Positions 1 through 5,528 are shown, counted from the first letter of the stretch. The stretch: 8,202 nucleotides of DNA from Hyphomicrobiales bacterium (GCA_014380505.1 JACMJT010000191.1:1-8202); one strand, 5' to 3'. Numbers and translations: made by a program. Notes: a model not told the origin generated them from the sequence alone.

Positions 1-1094
1 AGCTGCAGCTCGCCGCGGCCCGCCACTTCGAAGGCGTCAGTTTCGGTTTCCGACGGCGAGACGCGAAGCGCCACATTGCCTTCGGCCTCGCGCAGCAGGC
101 GCTCGCGGATGACGCGGCTTTGCACCTTGTCGCCTTCCTTGCCGGCCAATGGACCGTCGTTGATGCGGAAGGTCATGGTCAGCGTCGGCGGGTCGATGGG
201 CTGGGCGGCGATCGGTTCGGTCACGGAAGGATCGCAGATTGTATCGGCGACGGTCGATGTGGTCAGCCCCGAGATGGCGACGATGTCGCCGGCCTGTGCT
301 TCATCCACGGGGAGGCGATCAAGCCCCCGGAAAGCAAGCACCTTGGAGACGCGGCCCTGTTCAACGGTTTTGCCATCGCGGCCCATGGCCTTGACGGTCT
401 GGTTCGCTTTTACAGACCCGGAACGCACCCGGCCGGTAAGGACGCGGCCGAGGAACGGGTTGGCCTCGATCGTGGTCACCAGCATGCGGAACGGGCCGTC
501 CTCGACCACGGGCGGCTTGAAATGCTCGATAACAAGGTCGAACAGCGGCGCCATGGTGCCGGTTGATCCATTGGGTTTCGCAGCCATCCAGCCCTGCTTG
601 GCGGAGCCATAGAGGATGGGGAAATCGAGCTGCTCTTCGGTTGCATCAAGGGCGGCAAAAAGGTCGAAAACTTCGTTCACCACCTCGTTGTGGCGCTCGT
701 CCGGCCGGTCGATCTTGTTGACTACGACAATGGGCCTGAGACCAATCTTGAGAGCTTTTTGCAGCACGAACTTGGTCTGCGGCATGGGGCCTTCGGCGGC
801 ATCGACCAGCAGGGCGGCGCCATCCACCATGTTGAGGATGCGTTCAACCTCGCCGCCGAAATCGGCATGGCCCGGCGTATCGACGATGTTGATGCGGGTA
901 TCCTTCCAGACAAGCGACGTCACCTTGGCGAGAATGGTGATGCCGCGCTCGCGCTCAAGATCGTTGGAATCCATGGCGCGCTCGGCCACCTTCTGGTTCT
1001 CGCGGAAGGAGCCCGACTGGGACAGCAGCCGGTCGATCAGGGTGGTCTTGCCGTGGTCGACATGGGCAATAATCGCTATGTTGCGCAAATTCAT
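1..1094 (-). CDS. typA: Translational GTPase TypA/BipA, N-terminal 364 residues (3' end outside window)
   Basis: A ribosome-associated GTPase of the elongation-factor family, known for roles in ribosome assembly and in stress and low-temperature growth. Reading the minus strand from 1094 gives [18 protein letters not shown], the usual start of TypA. All G motifs are visible: G1 AHVDHGKT at residues 10-17, G2 around RGITI at 50-54, G3 DTPGH at 72-76, G4 NKID at 126-129 and G5 GSA at 163-165. The segment [18 protein letters not shown] (about 206-223) is the EF-Tu-like domain 2 and is typical of TypA rather than EF-G or LepA. The reading frame is unbroken to the window edge at residue 364. The family is about 600-610 residues, so roughly 60% is present. 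No strong Shine-Dalgarno precedes the ATG, but homology fixes the start. The upstream hydrolase gene ends 54 bp away on the same strand, with no terminator seen between them, so co-transcription is possible. Confidence 0.97.
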   Translation of the reverse strand, partial: MNLRNIAIIAHVDHGKTTLIDRLLSQSGSFRENQKVAERAMDSNDLERERGITILAKVTSLVWKDTRINIVDTPGHADFGGEVERILNMVDGAALLVDAAEGPMPQTKFVLQKALKIGLRPIVVVNKIDRPDERHNEVVNEVFDLFAALDATEEQLDFPILYGSAKQGWMAAKPNGSTGTMAPLFDLVIEHFKPPVVEDGPFRMLVTTIEANPFLGRVLTGRVRSGSVKANQTVKAMGRDGKTVEQGRVSKVLAFRGLDRLPVDEAQAGDIVAISGLTTSTVADTICDPSVTEPIAAQPIDPPTLTMTFRINDGPLAGKEGDKVQSRVIRERLLREAEGNVALRVSPSETETDAFEVAGRGELQ

Positions 1095-1148
1095 GTGGCG
1101 CTTCGACTTTCTAAACTGACTGGATCGAGGTCGCGCTTAGCATGGGCG

Positions 1149-2141
1149 CTACCCAAAGGCAATTTTAGCGGGCGCCGGTTCGGTCACGGCTTGCCGAACA
1201 CTGTCTTCGACAAAAGCATCAAATACCGCCAGAAACTGGTTTCTGATCTCATCGCGCTCGGTCAGGAGTTCGTGAAGCGATTCACGGATGACGATTAGGG
1301 AAACACCGGGAATGCGCTCGGCCAACCGGTGGGTGGCTTCGTTATCGACGACGCGGTCCAGGCCCGCGGCGACCATCAATACGGGGCAGGTGAACCGATC
1401 GCGGGGCCGCATGGCCCTGAGCGCCGCCGTGGCTTTCCGCGCCGCCTTGAGCCATGAGAATGTAGGCGCTCCAACACCGAGCTGGGGAGCCTGTTCGAGA
1501 ACCGCGGAATCGCGCTCCCAACGGGTCCGGTCGGAGGTCAGCGGATTGTCCGGGAAATCCTCGCGGCCCAGGGGTTCTCGTTTCTGCGCGGGAAGGAACA
1601 TCCAGCCCAAGCCCAGGGAGGTGCTCAGAAAAACCAGCACCCGCACCAGCGGCAAAGGCCATAAACCGTAACGAAGGCCGACGAGCGGGGCCACGATAAT
1701 GGCCCTGGCGAACCAGTTCCGGCGGCGCAGGTTGCGCAAAAGAACATGGCCGCCGGTCGAATGGGCAAGGGCAAAATAGGGTTTGGGGCATTGGGCAATC
1801 ACGACCTGGGTCATCACCGCGCTGAAGTCTTCATCGTAGTCGCGGAAATCCTTGATATGGTTGCGGAGCGGATTGGGGAGTAGGCGCTGTGAGCCGCCTT
1901 GTCCGCGAAAGTCGAAGGTGGCCACCGCGAAGCCCCGCGCCATCAAGTCGCGCATCGTCTCGAAATAGCGCTCCATGAAATCGCCGCGCCCGCCAATGAG
2001 AACGACAGTGCCTTTGGGATTTTCCTGGACTTGGGCGTACAGGGCGCGCAGCCTCACGCCATCGCGGGTCTTGACCGGCACGCAAACGGCGCCGGCCGGG
2101 AGGGGGTTTTCCGGGGTGGGATAAAGCTGCATGAAATCCAT
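1149..2141 (-). CDS. Alpha/beta hydrolase, lysophospholipase-like (Hydrolase_4 type)
   Basis: A 330-residue serine hydrolase with the alpha/beta fold, closest in pattern to the PldB / monoacylglycerol lipase group; the substrate cannot be told from sequence. Visible motifs are VVLIGGRGDFMERY (46-59, oxyanion-hole strand and loop), FDFRGQGGS (77-85) and the nucleophile elbow AHSTGG (126-131), which puts the catalytic serine at S128. The likely acid is D262 or D266 in AAGLDRVVD, and the histidine is H290 in ESLHELL. The elbow begins with Ala-His in place of the more usual Gly-His. There is no signal peptide; a hydrophobic stretch around 150-183 is probably part of the cap, so a cytoplasmic or membrane-surface location is likely. 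The start is uncertain: a second ATG lies three codons downstream (M4) and neither has a clear Shine-Dalgarno. It lies 35 bp after the exported-protein gene and 54 bp before typA, all on the same strand. Confidence 0.9.
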   Translation of the reverse strand: MDFMQLYPTPENPLPAGAVCVPVKTRDGVRLRALYAQVQENPKGTVVLIGGRGDFMERYFETMRDLMARGFAVATFDFRGQGGSQRLLPNPLRNHIKDFRDYDEDFSAVMTQVVIAQCPKPYFALAHSTGGHVLLRNLRRRNWFARAIIVAPLVGLRYGLWPLPLVRVLVFLSTSLGLGWMFLPAQKREPLGREDFPDNPLTSDRTRWERDSAVLEQAPQLGVGAPTFSWLKAARKATAALRAMRPRDRFTCPVLMVAAGLDRVVDNEATHRLAERIPGVSLIVIRESLHELLTERDEIRNQFLAVFDAFVEDSVRQAVTEPAPAKIAFG

Positions 2142-2176
2142 TCGCCCGAGTGTTTAGCGCGGGCTCAGGCCGTGAT

Positions 2177-2860
2177 CTAGCGGACTTTACGGACCTCGGT
2201 CAGTTCGCCGCTCGCCGCGTTCAACTTAATGGCATAGGTTTTTCCATCACGCGCCGCGTCGAAGGAATAGACTTGGCCAGAACAGTCGGAGGCCTTGATG
2301 GCGCTGAATCCATAACCGCTGATGATGGTCCCGGCCTTGTCACAGGACAGTGCGTTCTTTGATTTCGTCTGGGACGAATTGGTAGAGGGAGCGGTTGTCT
2401 TCAACGCCGTGGCCGTCTTGGCCACCGGAGTTTGGTCCTTGGCCACCGTTTTGGAGGCGGCGGGAGGCTGGCTCTTGGCCACGGTCTCGGCGGCGGGAGT
2501 TTTGCTCTTGGCCACGGTCTCGGCGGCGGGAGTTTTGCTCTTGGTCACCTTCTTCTTGGGCGCCGAAGGCTGGCTCTTGACGGCTTTCTTCTTGGCGGGC
2601 TTCAGCTTGCGGACCGGACGGTCGTAATAGGGGTTGTAATAGGTCTCATCGAAGTCCCTGCCATAGAGTTCTTCGTACTCTTCCGGCGAAATGTCTTCGT
2701 AGTAACGGTAGTGCCGTGGCGGTGGATAGTATTGACGCCCGTAATAGTAGTCGTCGTAAAACCAATGGTTTCTGTGACGCTTTCTCGCCTCCGCGTCATC
2801 GGCGAAGAAACCAGCCGCCAAGCCTGCGGCCACTGCAGCAATTAGCGCACGATGGATCAT
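2177..2860 (-). CDS. Exported Tyr-rich and Lys/Ala/Thr-repeat protein with C-terminal PepSY-like domain
   Basis: A 227-residue protein of unknown function. Residues 1-25 form a signal peptide, with a hydrophobic core at about 5-19 and a probable cleavage after AEA at 23-25. Residues 34-80 are rich in Tyr, Pro, Asp and Glu. Residues 86-170 are a low-complexity Lys/Ala/Thr/Pro linker built on an 11-residue period (AKSKTPAAETV). Residues 171-227 form a compact domain: a two-Cys pair (C173 and C193), GYGF, then a YSF...DGKTYAIKLN...GEL..VR strand pattern that resembles a PepSY-like beta unit. The same domain, with identical Cys spacing, ends the neighbouring exported protein at 2942-3352. The ATG is supported by a strong GGAGGGGAG Shine-Dalgarno ending 2-3 bases before it. 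The basic linker could bind an anionic surface such as cell wall, LPS or nucleic acid, but that is a guess. TonB- or histone-like linkers look similar by composition only. Confidence 0.85.
   Translation of the reverse strand: MIHRALIAAVAAGLAAGFFADDAEARKRHRNHWFYDDYYYGRQYYPPPRHYRYYEDISPEEYEELYGRDFDETYYNPYYDRPVRKLKPAKKKAVKSQPSAPKKKVTKSKTPAAETVAKSKTPAAETVAKSQPPAASKTVAKDQTPVAKTATALKTTAPSTNSSQTKSKNALSCDKAGTIISGYGFSAIKASDCSGQVYSFDAARDGKTYAIKLNAASGELTEVRKVR
2471..2544 (-). repeat. 33-bp in-frame tandem repeat
   Basis: Two identical 33-bp copies (2471-2503 and 2504-2536) are followed by the first 8 bases of a third at 2537-2544. Each copy encodes 11 residues, AKSKTPAAETV, in the linker of the exported protein. 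Diverged copies of the same period continue on the 2430-2470 side. The perfect identity of the two central copies suggests a recent duplication, so copy number may vary between strains. Confidence 0.95.
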
Positions 2861-2884
2861 AGCTCCCCTCCAAGGGTTAGGTTG

Positions 2885-2919
2885 GACCTCGCAGCAGCCT
2901 TAACGCCTGCGGCGAGGTC
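2885..2919. other. Strong intercistronic hairpin
   Basis: GACCTCGC (2885-2892) pairs perfectly with GCGAGGTC (2912-2919). After one A/G mismatch the stem continues with GCAG (2894-2897) against CTGC (2907-2910), leaving a 9-base loop. It lies between the two exported-protein genes, 22 bases after the stop of the upstream one and 25 bases before the ATG of the downstream one. No T-tract follows on either strand, so it is a poor intrinsic terminator. It could be a weak terminator, an mRNA stabiliser or processing site, or a leader structure for the 2177-2860 gene. Confidence 0.6.
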
Positions 2920-2941
2920 TGGTTCCTTAGTGCTAAACGGC

Positions 2942-3352
2942 CTACAGGGGCCGCACACCGGCAATTCTGCCATTTCGCGTGTTCACCTTCACGAGCCAGA
3001 GGTTGCCGCGTTTCACGCCAACAAACGAACTGGTGGGCCCGCCGCAGTTGCGGGTGCGGACCTGCCGGTAACCGTGATCCCTGACGATTTCCCGGGCTTC
3101 GCCACATGAGATCCTTGAGCTATGCCACCGGGGCGGCAGATAGCGCGGAGCGGGATAGCGCGGAGCGGGATAATAGCTGATCGGAGGCTCATAATAGCGG
3201 TTTCTACAACCGGTCGAATAGGGGTGATGGAAGCACCAATCGGACCCCCCGCCAATGCCGATATGCACTTTGGTTTTGGCCAAAGCCGCCTCCGGCATGA
3301 ACGCCAAAACCGCGGCCATCATTCCAGCCGCGACAGTTCCTTTTACAAACAT
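2942..3352 (-). CDS. Small exported protein with C-terminal PepSY-like domain, paralogue of 2177-2860
   Basis: A 136-residue exported protein of unknown function. The start at 3352 (MFVKGTVAAGMMAAV...) is preferred because a near-perfect GAGGAGGT Shine-Dalgarno ends 4 bases before it and it begins a clean signal peptide (1-25, cleavage after AALA). The frame stays open to an ATG at 3436, but that version would bury the signal peptide. The mature protein starts with a Gly-rich patch and two Cys (C40, C49), then a Tyr/Pro-rich stretch with a 5-residue repeat (YPAPR twice, then YLPPR; 61-75). The C-terminal domain at about 81-136 has C83 and C103, the same 20-residue spacing as C173 and C193 in the neighbour, and the same ending pattern (K-V-N...NG.I..VR). 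About 15 of 57 positions are identical by eye. Both genes also share their leader sequence, so tandem duplication followed by divergence of the linkers is the simplest reading. Confidence 0.85.
   Translation of the reverse strand: MFVKGTVAAGMMAAVLAFMPEAALAKTKVHIGIGGGSDWCFHHPYSTGCRNRYYEPPISYYPAPRYPAPRYLPPRWHSSRISCGEAREIVRDHGYRQVRTRNCGGPTSSFVGVKRGNLWLVKVNTRNGRIAGVRPL
3139..3168 (-). repeat. 15-bp in-frame tandem repeat
   Basis: Two identical 15-bp units, 3139-3153 and 3154-3168, encode the YPAPR pentapeptide repeat in the linker of the small exported protein. Expansion of short in-frame repeats is thus seen in the linkers of both paralogues. Confidence 0.9.
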
Positions 3353-3470
3353 GCTGACCTCCTCAAGGGTAGGCTCCCCAGCCTTATGGGGCCGGATCAT
3401 GGCAGAAACTTGCTGAACGGCATCCGCCGGTTCCATTCATCCGCCGTTCACGTCCGGGCCGTTGCAGCCT

Positions 3471-3496
3471 CTTGTAATCCGGCCATGCCAAATTAT
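3471..3496 (+). promoter_or_regulatory. Possible RpoH (sigma-32) type promoter of hsp20
   Basis: CTTGTAA at 3471-3477 resembles the heat-shock -35 element (CTTGAAA in enterics). CCAAATTAT at 3488-3496 is a plausible -10. The gap is short (10 bases between elements), which weakens the match. The transcription start would fall near 3503, exactly where the first leader hairpin begins and about 94 bases before the hsp20 ATG. This is an inference from consensus and position. Confidence 0.35.
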
Positions 3497-3502
3497 CTCT
3501 GG

Positions 3503-3596
3503 CCTGCGGGGCGCTGCCGATGCAGGTTCGCATGAAGAAAAGCCCGGCCCCTTGGGGCGGGCGCAGAACTTAACATTGCTCAAGGAGAATGTGACC
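3503..3596 (+). promoter_or_regulatory. ROSE-like RNA thermometer leader of hsp20
   Basis: Three successive hairpins can be drawn. The first has stem CCTGC (3503-3507) with GCAGG (3522-3526). The second is a very stable one: GCCC (3542-3545) with GGGC (3559-3562), then GCCCC (3547-3551) with GGGGC (3554-3558), with a bulged G3546. The third is ACATT (3573-3577) with AATGT (3588-3592) plus CTC (3579-3581) with GAG (3585-3587), leaving G3578 unpaired and a loop AAG. This last hairpin hides the Shine-Dalgarno AAGGAG (3582-3587), 9 bases before the ATG. The strand opposite the Shine-Dalgarno reads TTGCT, matching the conserved U(U/C)GCU of ROSE elements, where the unpaired G is known to make the helix melt at heat-shock temperature. 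ROSE elements are established for small heat-shock genes of rhizobia and other Proteobacteria. Confidence 0.82.
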
Positions 3597-4046
3597 ATGT
3601 TTGATCTTTCCCCCCTCTATCGTTCCACCGTCGGCTTTGACCGTCTCGCACGGATGCTCGACGAAATTTCGTCTTCCGAGACCGCCTATCCCCCCTATAA
3701 CATTGAACGGCTGGGCGAGGATGAATACCGCATCACCATGGCGGTTGCGGGCTTTGGCCCGGAAGATATCGCCATCGATGTCGAAGGCAATTCGCTTTCC
3801 GTGACCGGCAAAAAGACCGCCAATGGCGAAGGCAAATTCGAATATCTGCACCAAGGCATCGCCGCCCGGGCGTTTGAGCGCCGGTTCCAGCTTGCCAGCC
3901 ATGTGGAGGTCAAGGGCGCCAACCTGGACAACGGCCTGCTTCACATTTCGCTGAAGCGGGAAGTTCCCGAAGCCTTGAAGCCGCGCAGCATCGCCGTCCA
4001 AAACGGCAGGGCGCCCGCGGCGCTTGAAACGAAGAAAGCCGCCTAA
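3597..4046 (+). CDS. Small heat-shock protein, Hsp20/IbpA family
   Basis: A 149-residue ATP-independent holdase chaperone that binds unfolding proteins in the cytoplasm until the DnaK/ClpB system can refold them. The start ATG at 3597 follows an AAGGAG Shine-Dalgarno and gives MFDLSPLYRSTVGFDRL, a typical IbpA-type N terminus. The open frame extends further upstream but would run through the leader hairpins. The alpha-crystallin domain spans about residues 33-134: YNIERLGEDEYRITMAVAGF (34-53), the DI.I..EGN.L.V.G block (57-71), and the signature NGLLHISLKREVPE (112-125). A C-terminal I-x-V oligomerisation motif is present as SIAV (131-134). Length and motifs are normal for the family. The gene stands alone between its own leader and its own terminator. 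Regulation is probably dual: heat-shock sigma factor at transcription (weaker evidence) and a ROSE thermometer at translation (stronger evidence). Confidence 0.96.
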   Translation: MFDLSPLYRSTVGFDRLARMLDEISSSETAYPPYNIERLGEDEYRITMAVAGFGPEDIAIDVEGNSLSVTGKKTANGEGKFEYLHQGIAARAFERRFQLASHVEVKGANLDNGLLHISLKREVPEALKPRSIAVQNGRAPAALETKKAA

Positions 4047-4073
4047 CCACTATAGGGCATCGGCTAAAATGAA

Positions 4074-4106
4074 ACGGGGAGCCTCCAAGGAAGCTCCCCG
4101 TAATTT
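4074..4106 (+). terminator. Intrinsic terminator of hsp20
   Basis: ACGGGGAGC (4074-4082) pairs perfectly with GCTCCCCGT (4093-4101) around a 10-base loop and is followed by AATTT. It starts 28 bases after the hsp20 stop codon. The U-run is short but the GC-rich stem is strong. Confidence 0.75.
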
Positions 4107-4170
4107 CTTGGACCCGGGTACGCTGTACCAAATCCCGGACCGAGGGCTGGCGCTTTCCCCTGCACGGGTT

Positions 4171-4200
4171 TCGCTGCCTGTAGCCATGATGGAGCAGCGA
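4171..4200. other. 7-bp inverted repeat in the hsp20-rpsU convergent gap
   Basis: TCGCTGC (4171-4177) and GCAGCGA (4194-4200) are perfect complements with a 16-base spacer. They lie in the 230-bp gap between the convergent hsp20 and rpsU genes, where I see no gene. There is no T-tract beside it on either strand. It may belong to the rpsU 3' end, or it may be chance. Confidence 0.3.
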
Positions 4201-4279
4201 GGTTTCCAAACCCTTTCCATCAGGAAAATAATGATTAACGGTATCTTGCGCCGGTGTGCCGCTTTAGCGATTAATGCCG

Positions 4280-4573
4280 TTATCGGGCAATCGTGGTGCC
4301 CGTGAGGGGCCGGTCCGAGGCGAAAAGATCGGGGCGCCGGGGCAGCCGGGGTTTTAACTTCGGCATTGGAAGCAAGCCTTCGCGCTGGGCTTTCTTGCGG
4401 GCGAGTTTCCGCGAGCGGCGGATTGCCTCGGCCTTCTCGCGGACGCGGCGCTCGGACGGTTTTTCATAGGCCGCATGCTGTTTGATCTCGCGAAAAACGC
4501 CTTCGCGCTGCATTTTCTTCTTCAGGATTTTAAGGGCCTGGTCGACATTGTTGTCTCTGACGAATACCTGCAT
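4280..4573 (-). CDS. rpsU: 30S ribosomal protein S21, with C-terminal extension
   Basis: A 97-residue small-subunit ribosomal protein that acts near the anti-Shine-Dalgarno end of 16S rRNA in translation initiation. Residues 1-60 carry the family pattern: [20 protein letters not shown] (1-20), then [11 protein letters not shown] (21-31), H33, YEKPSERR (36-43), and a basic helix [10 protein letters not shown] (52-61). The E. coli protein is 71 residues. Here a Pro/Arg/Lys-rich tail of about 25 residues is added, as is common for alphaproteobacterial S21. The ATG at 4573 is preceded by AAGGAAC, a good Shine-Dalgarno. A 76-residue gene ends 27 bp upstream on the same strand, so the two are probably co-transcribed. 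A cold-shock gene lies just beyond that; S21 level is a known lever on initiation, which fits a temperature-response setting, although that link is inferred. Confidence 0.96.
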   Translation of the reverse strand: MQVFVRDNNVDQALKILKKKMQREGVFREIKQHAAYEKPSERRVREKAEAIRRSRKLARKKAQREGLLPMPKLKPRLPRRPDLFASDRPLTGTTIAR

Positions 4574-4600
4574 GCGGTTCCTTGTCCAATCGTGAAGGTG

Positions 4601-4831
4601 TTATGAATTTTGCGACGTTTTCTTTCGCCAAAGCTGATAGCCATGCTGGGCGATGCCCAATTCAATGGCATCGCGCCCCAATCCATGGGGCGGGAGTTGA
4701 TCCGGGCGAACCACGCCAATTCCAGCCCAAGGAGCAAACTTCTGCGGCAGGCGATCACCCGCCGGATTGGCTGCAAAACCGTGGAGTGCTTTCGACTTGC
4801 CGGATCGAAACATGAAGATATTGGCCGTCAT
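4601..4831 (-). CDS. Small conserved-type hypothetical protein (76 aa)
   Basis: I know no function for this protein. It begins MTANIFMFRSGKSKALHGFA and contains LPQKFAPWAGIGVV (28-41), an LPPHGLGRDAIELGI helix (46-60) and ends around GYQLWRKK (64-71). The pattern of a short aromatic N-terminal strand, a central F-x-PW and a final G-Y-x-LWR resembles small hypothetical proteins I recall from rhizobia, which is why I keep it over overlapping frames on both strands. The ATG at 4831 has a Shine-Dalgarno AAGGAA about 7 bases upstream. The protein is soluble and basic, with no signal peptide or membrane segment. It sits 27 bp before rpsU and just after the hairpin that ends the cold-shock transcript. 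Hardly any room for a separate promoter exists between that hairpin and the gene, so expression may depend on readthrough. Family identity is from memory and unverified. Confidence 0.72.
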   Translation of the reverse strand: MTANIFMFRSGKSKALHGFAANPAGDRLPQKFAPWAGIGVVRPDQLPPHGLGRDAIELGIAQHGYQLWRKKTSQNS

Positions 4832-4851
4832 TGCTGTTTCCTTAATCCGTT

Positions 4852-4890
4852 AAAAGGGGAACCGCGTTCCTGATGGGAAGAACGCGGCTC
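4852..4890 (-). terminator. Intrinsic terminator after the cold-shock gene (leaky or attenuator possible)
   Basis: On the minus strand CCGCGTTC (from 4887) pairs perfectly with GAACGCGG (to 4862) around a 10-base loop, followed by TTCCCCTTTT (T-run at 4852-4855). It lies 113 bases after the cold-shock stop codon. The T-run is separated from the stem by a few C residues, so it may be incomplete, letting some transcripts through to the 76-residue gene and rpsU. Confidence 0.65.
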
Positions 4891-5003
4891 GCCGGACCGT
4901 CACTAACCAAACGGACACCAGTGCCCGCGAATGCCAGTCCCGTTCCTATCCAATCCCGCCGCCGGTACATCCGCGGTCGGCAGGGTTGGACGAGATCGTT
5001 AAA

Positions 5004-5216
5004 TCAGGTCGTGGCCTGCAGACGATCCGCCGACGATTTGCCGGTGCGGCGGTCGGCGACGATTTCGTAGGAGACCTTCTGGCCTTCATTGAGACCGCTT
5101 AAGCCCGCCCGCTCGACCGCACTGATGTGCACGAACACGTCGGGACCGCCGGAGTTCGGTTGAATGAAACCGAAACCCTTCTGCGCGTTAAACCACTTTA
5201 CGACACCTGTTTGCAT
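5004..5216 (-). CDS. Cold-shock domain protein, CspA family
   Basis: A 70-residue single cold-shock-domain protein that binds single-stranded RNA or DNA and acts as an RNA chaperone in the cytoplasm. The start at 5216 gives [20 protein letters not shown], the expected N terminus; a longer frame open to 5279 is rejected because it runs through leader hairpins and lacks family similarity. RNP1 is KGFGFI (13-18) and RNP2 is VFVHIS (27-32). W8, F15, F17, F28 and H30 supply the usual nucleic-acid-binding face. The ending [18 protein letters not shown] (49-66) is standard for the family. A Shine-Dalgarno AAGGAA lies about 6 bases before the ATG. The leader contains two hairpins and may give temperature control, but Csp proteins in alphaproteobacteria are often expressed at all temperatures or in stationary phase, so cold induction is not proven. 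It is divergent from the fatty acid desaturase. Confidence 0.95.
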   Translation of the reverse strand: MQTGVVKWFNAQKGFGFIQPNSGGPDVFVHISAVERAGLSGLNEGQKVSYEIVADRRTGKSSADRLQATT

Positions 5217-5239
5217 AGTAATTCCTTTCAAGATGCAAG

Positions 5240-5272
5240 AGCCTAAAAGGCTGCGAACGCGCATTGTGCGCG
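5240..5272 (-). promoter_or_regulatory. Paired hairpins in the cold-shock leader
   Basis: On the minus strand a 6-bp perfect stem CGCGCA/TGCGCG with a 3-base loop (5258-5272) is followed by a 5-bp stem AGCCT/AGGCT with a 3-base T loop (5240-5252), ending 23 bases before the ATG. Structured leaders that refold with temperature are established for cspA of E. coli; that this one does so is inferred. Confidence 0.5.
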
Positions 5273-5429
5273 GGTACAACCTATCGATGTTCTGGATATG
5301 AGGGGTAGGGCTAGTGCACCTTGATCAAACGAAGTGCGGAGCCGAGCCAATCGGCCGGAATCTCGATAAGCCTTACATAGGCCTTTCAGAGCAGAAACAC
5401 AAGGCCTCGCTGGGCGAGCCAAAAAAACC

Positions 5430-5458
5430 TTGCCGCTTCGGGTCGCTCTCATGATATG
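5430..5458 (+). promoter_or_regulatory. Possible sigma-70 type promoter of the desaturase
   Basis: TTGCCG (5430-5435), 17 bases, then GATATG (5453-5458), about 70 bases upstream of the GTG start. The -35 is reasonable, the -10 is weak. The element overlaps a small palindrome CTCAT-GAT-ATGAG (5448-5460). Confidence 0.3.
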
Positions 5459-5528
5459 AGGGCGTGCCGCCGCGTAGTGGTAATTCCGGCGCAGCAGAAA
5501 GTGACATCCTCTTGAAGATTTTTTCAGC

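Larger units (their letters stand above)
5217..5528. other. Divergent intergenic region, cold-shock gene / desaturase
   Basis: This 312-bp stretch has no credible gene. It holds the cold-shock leader (5217-5272), adjacent palindromes GTGCAC (5314-5319) and TTGATCAA (5321-5328), a GC-rich imperfect hairpin near 5403-5420 next to a 7-A tract (5421-5427), and a 10-bp direct repeat GATATGAGGG at 5295-5304 and 5453-5462. Both divergent promoters must lie here. Confidence 0.6.

Noticed and set aside
76..1298. Long plus-strand frames (for example 76-612, 120-566, 616-1119, 690-1298)
   Set aside because: They lie antisense to typA and the hydrolase and are a side effect of high GC; their translations are low-complexity and have no recognisable pattern.
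2471..2544. 33-bp repeats as a CRISPR array
   Set aside because: The copies are directly adjacent with no spacers and are in frame inside a coding region.
2942..3436. Longer form of the small exported protein starting at 3436
   Set aside because: It would place 28 extra residues before a clean signal peptide; the strong Shine-Dalgarno is directly before the ATG at 3352.
4117..4129. Small hairpin GGTAC-GCT-GTACC after the hsp20 terminator
   Set aside because: A 5-bp stem with no T-tract and no gene beside it; likely chance.
4230..4285. TAACGG/CCGTTA inverted repeat near the rpsU stop as its terminator
   Set aside because: Only 6 bp with a loop of several tens of bases and a weak T-run; not convincing.
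4522..4873. Overlapping frames 4522-4776 (minus), 4582-4815 and 4610-4873 (plus)
   Set aside because: Only the 4601-4831 minus frame has both a good ribosome-binding site and a plausible conserved pattern.
5004..5279. Longer form of the cold-shock protein starting at 5279
   Set aside because: The extra 21 residues read through two leader hairpins and are not part of the family; 5216 has its own Shine-Dalgarno.
5321..5328. TTGATCAA as an FNR/FixK box
   Set aside because: FNR-type boxes need TTGAT and ATCAA separated by four bases; here the halves are fused, so it is only a short palindrome.
5243..5452. Minus-strand frame of 69 codons in the cold-shock / desaturase gap
   Set aside because: Composition looks random, there is no Shine-Dalgarno, and it overlaps leader structures.
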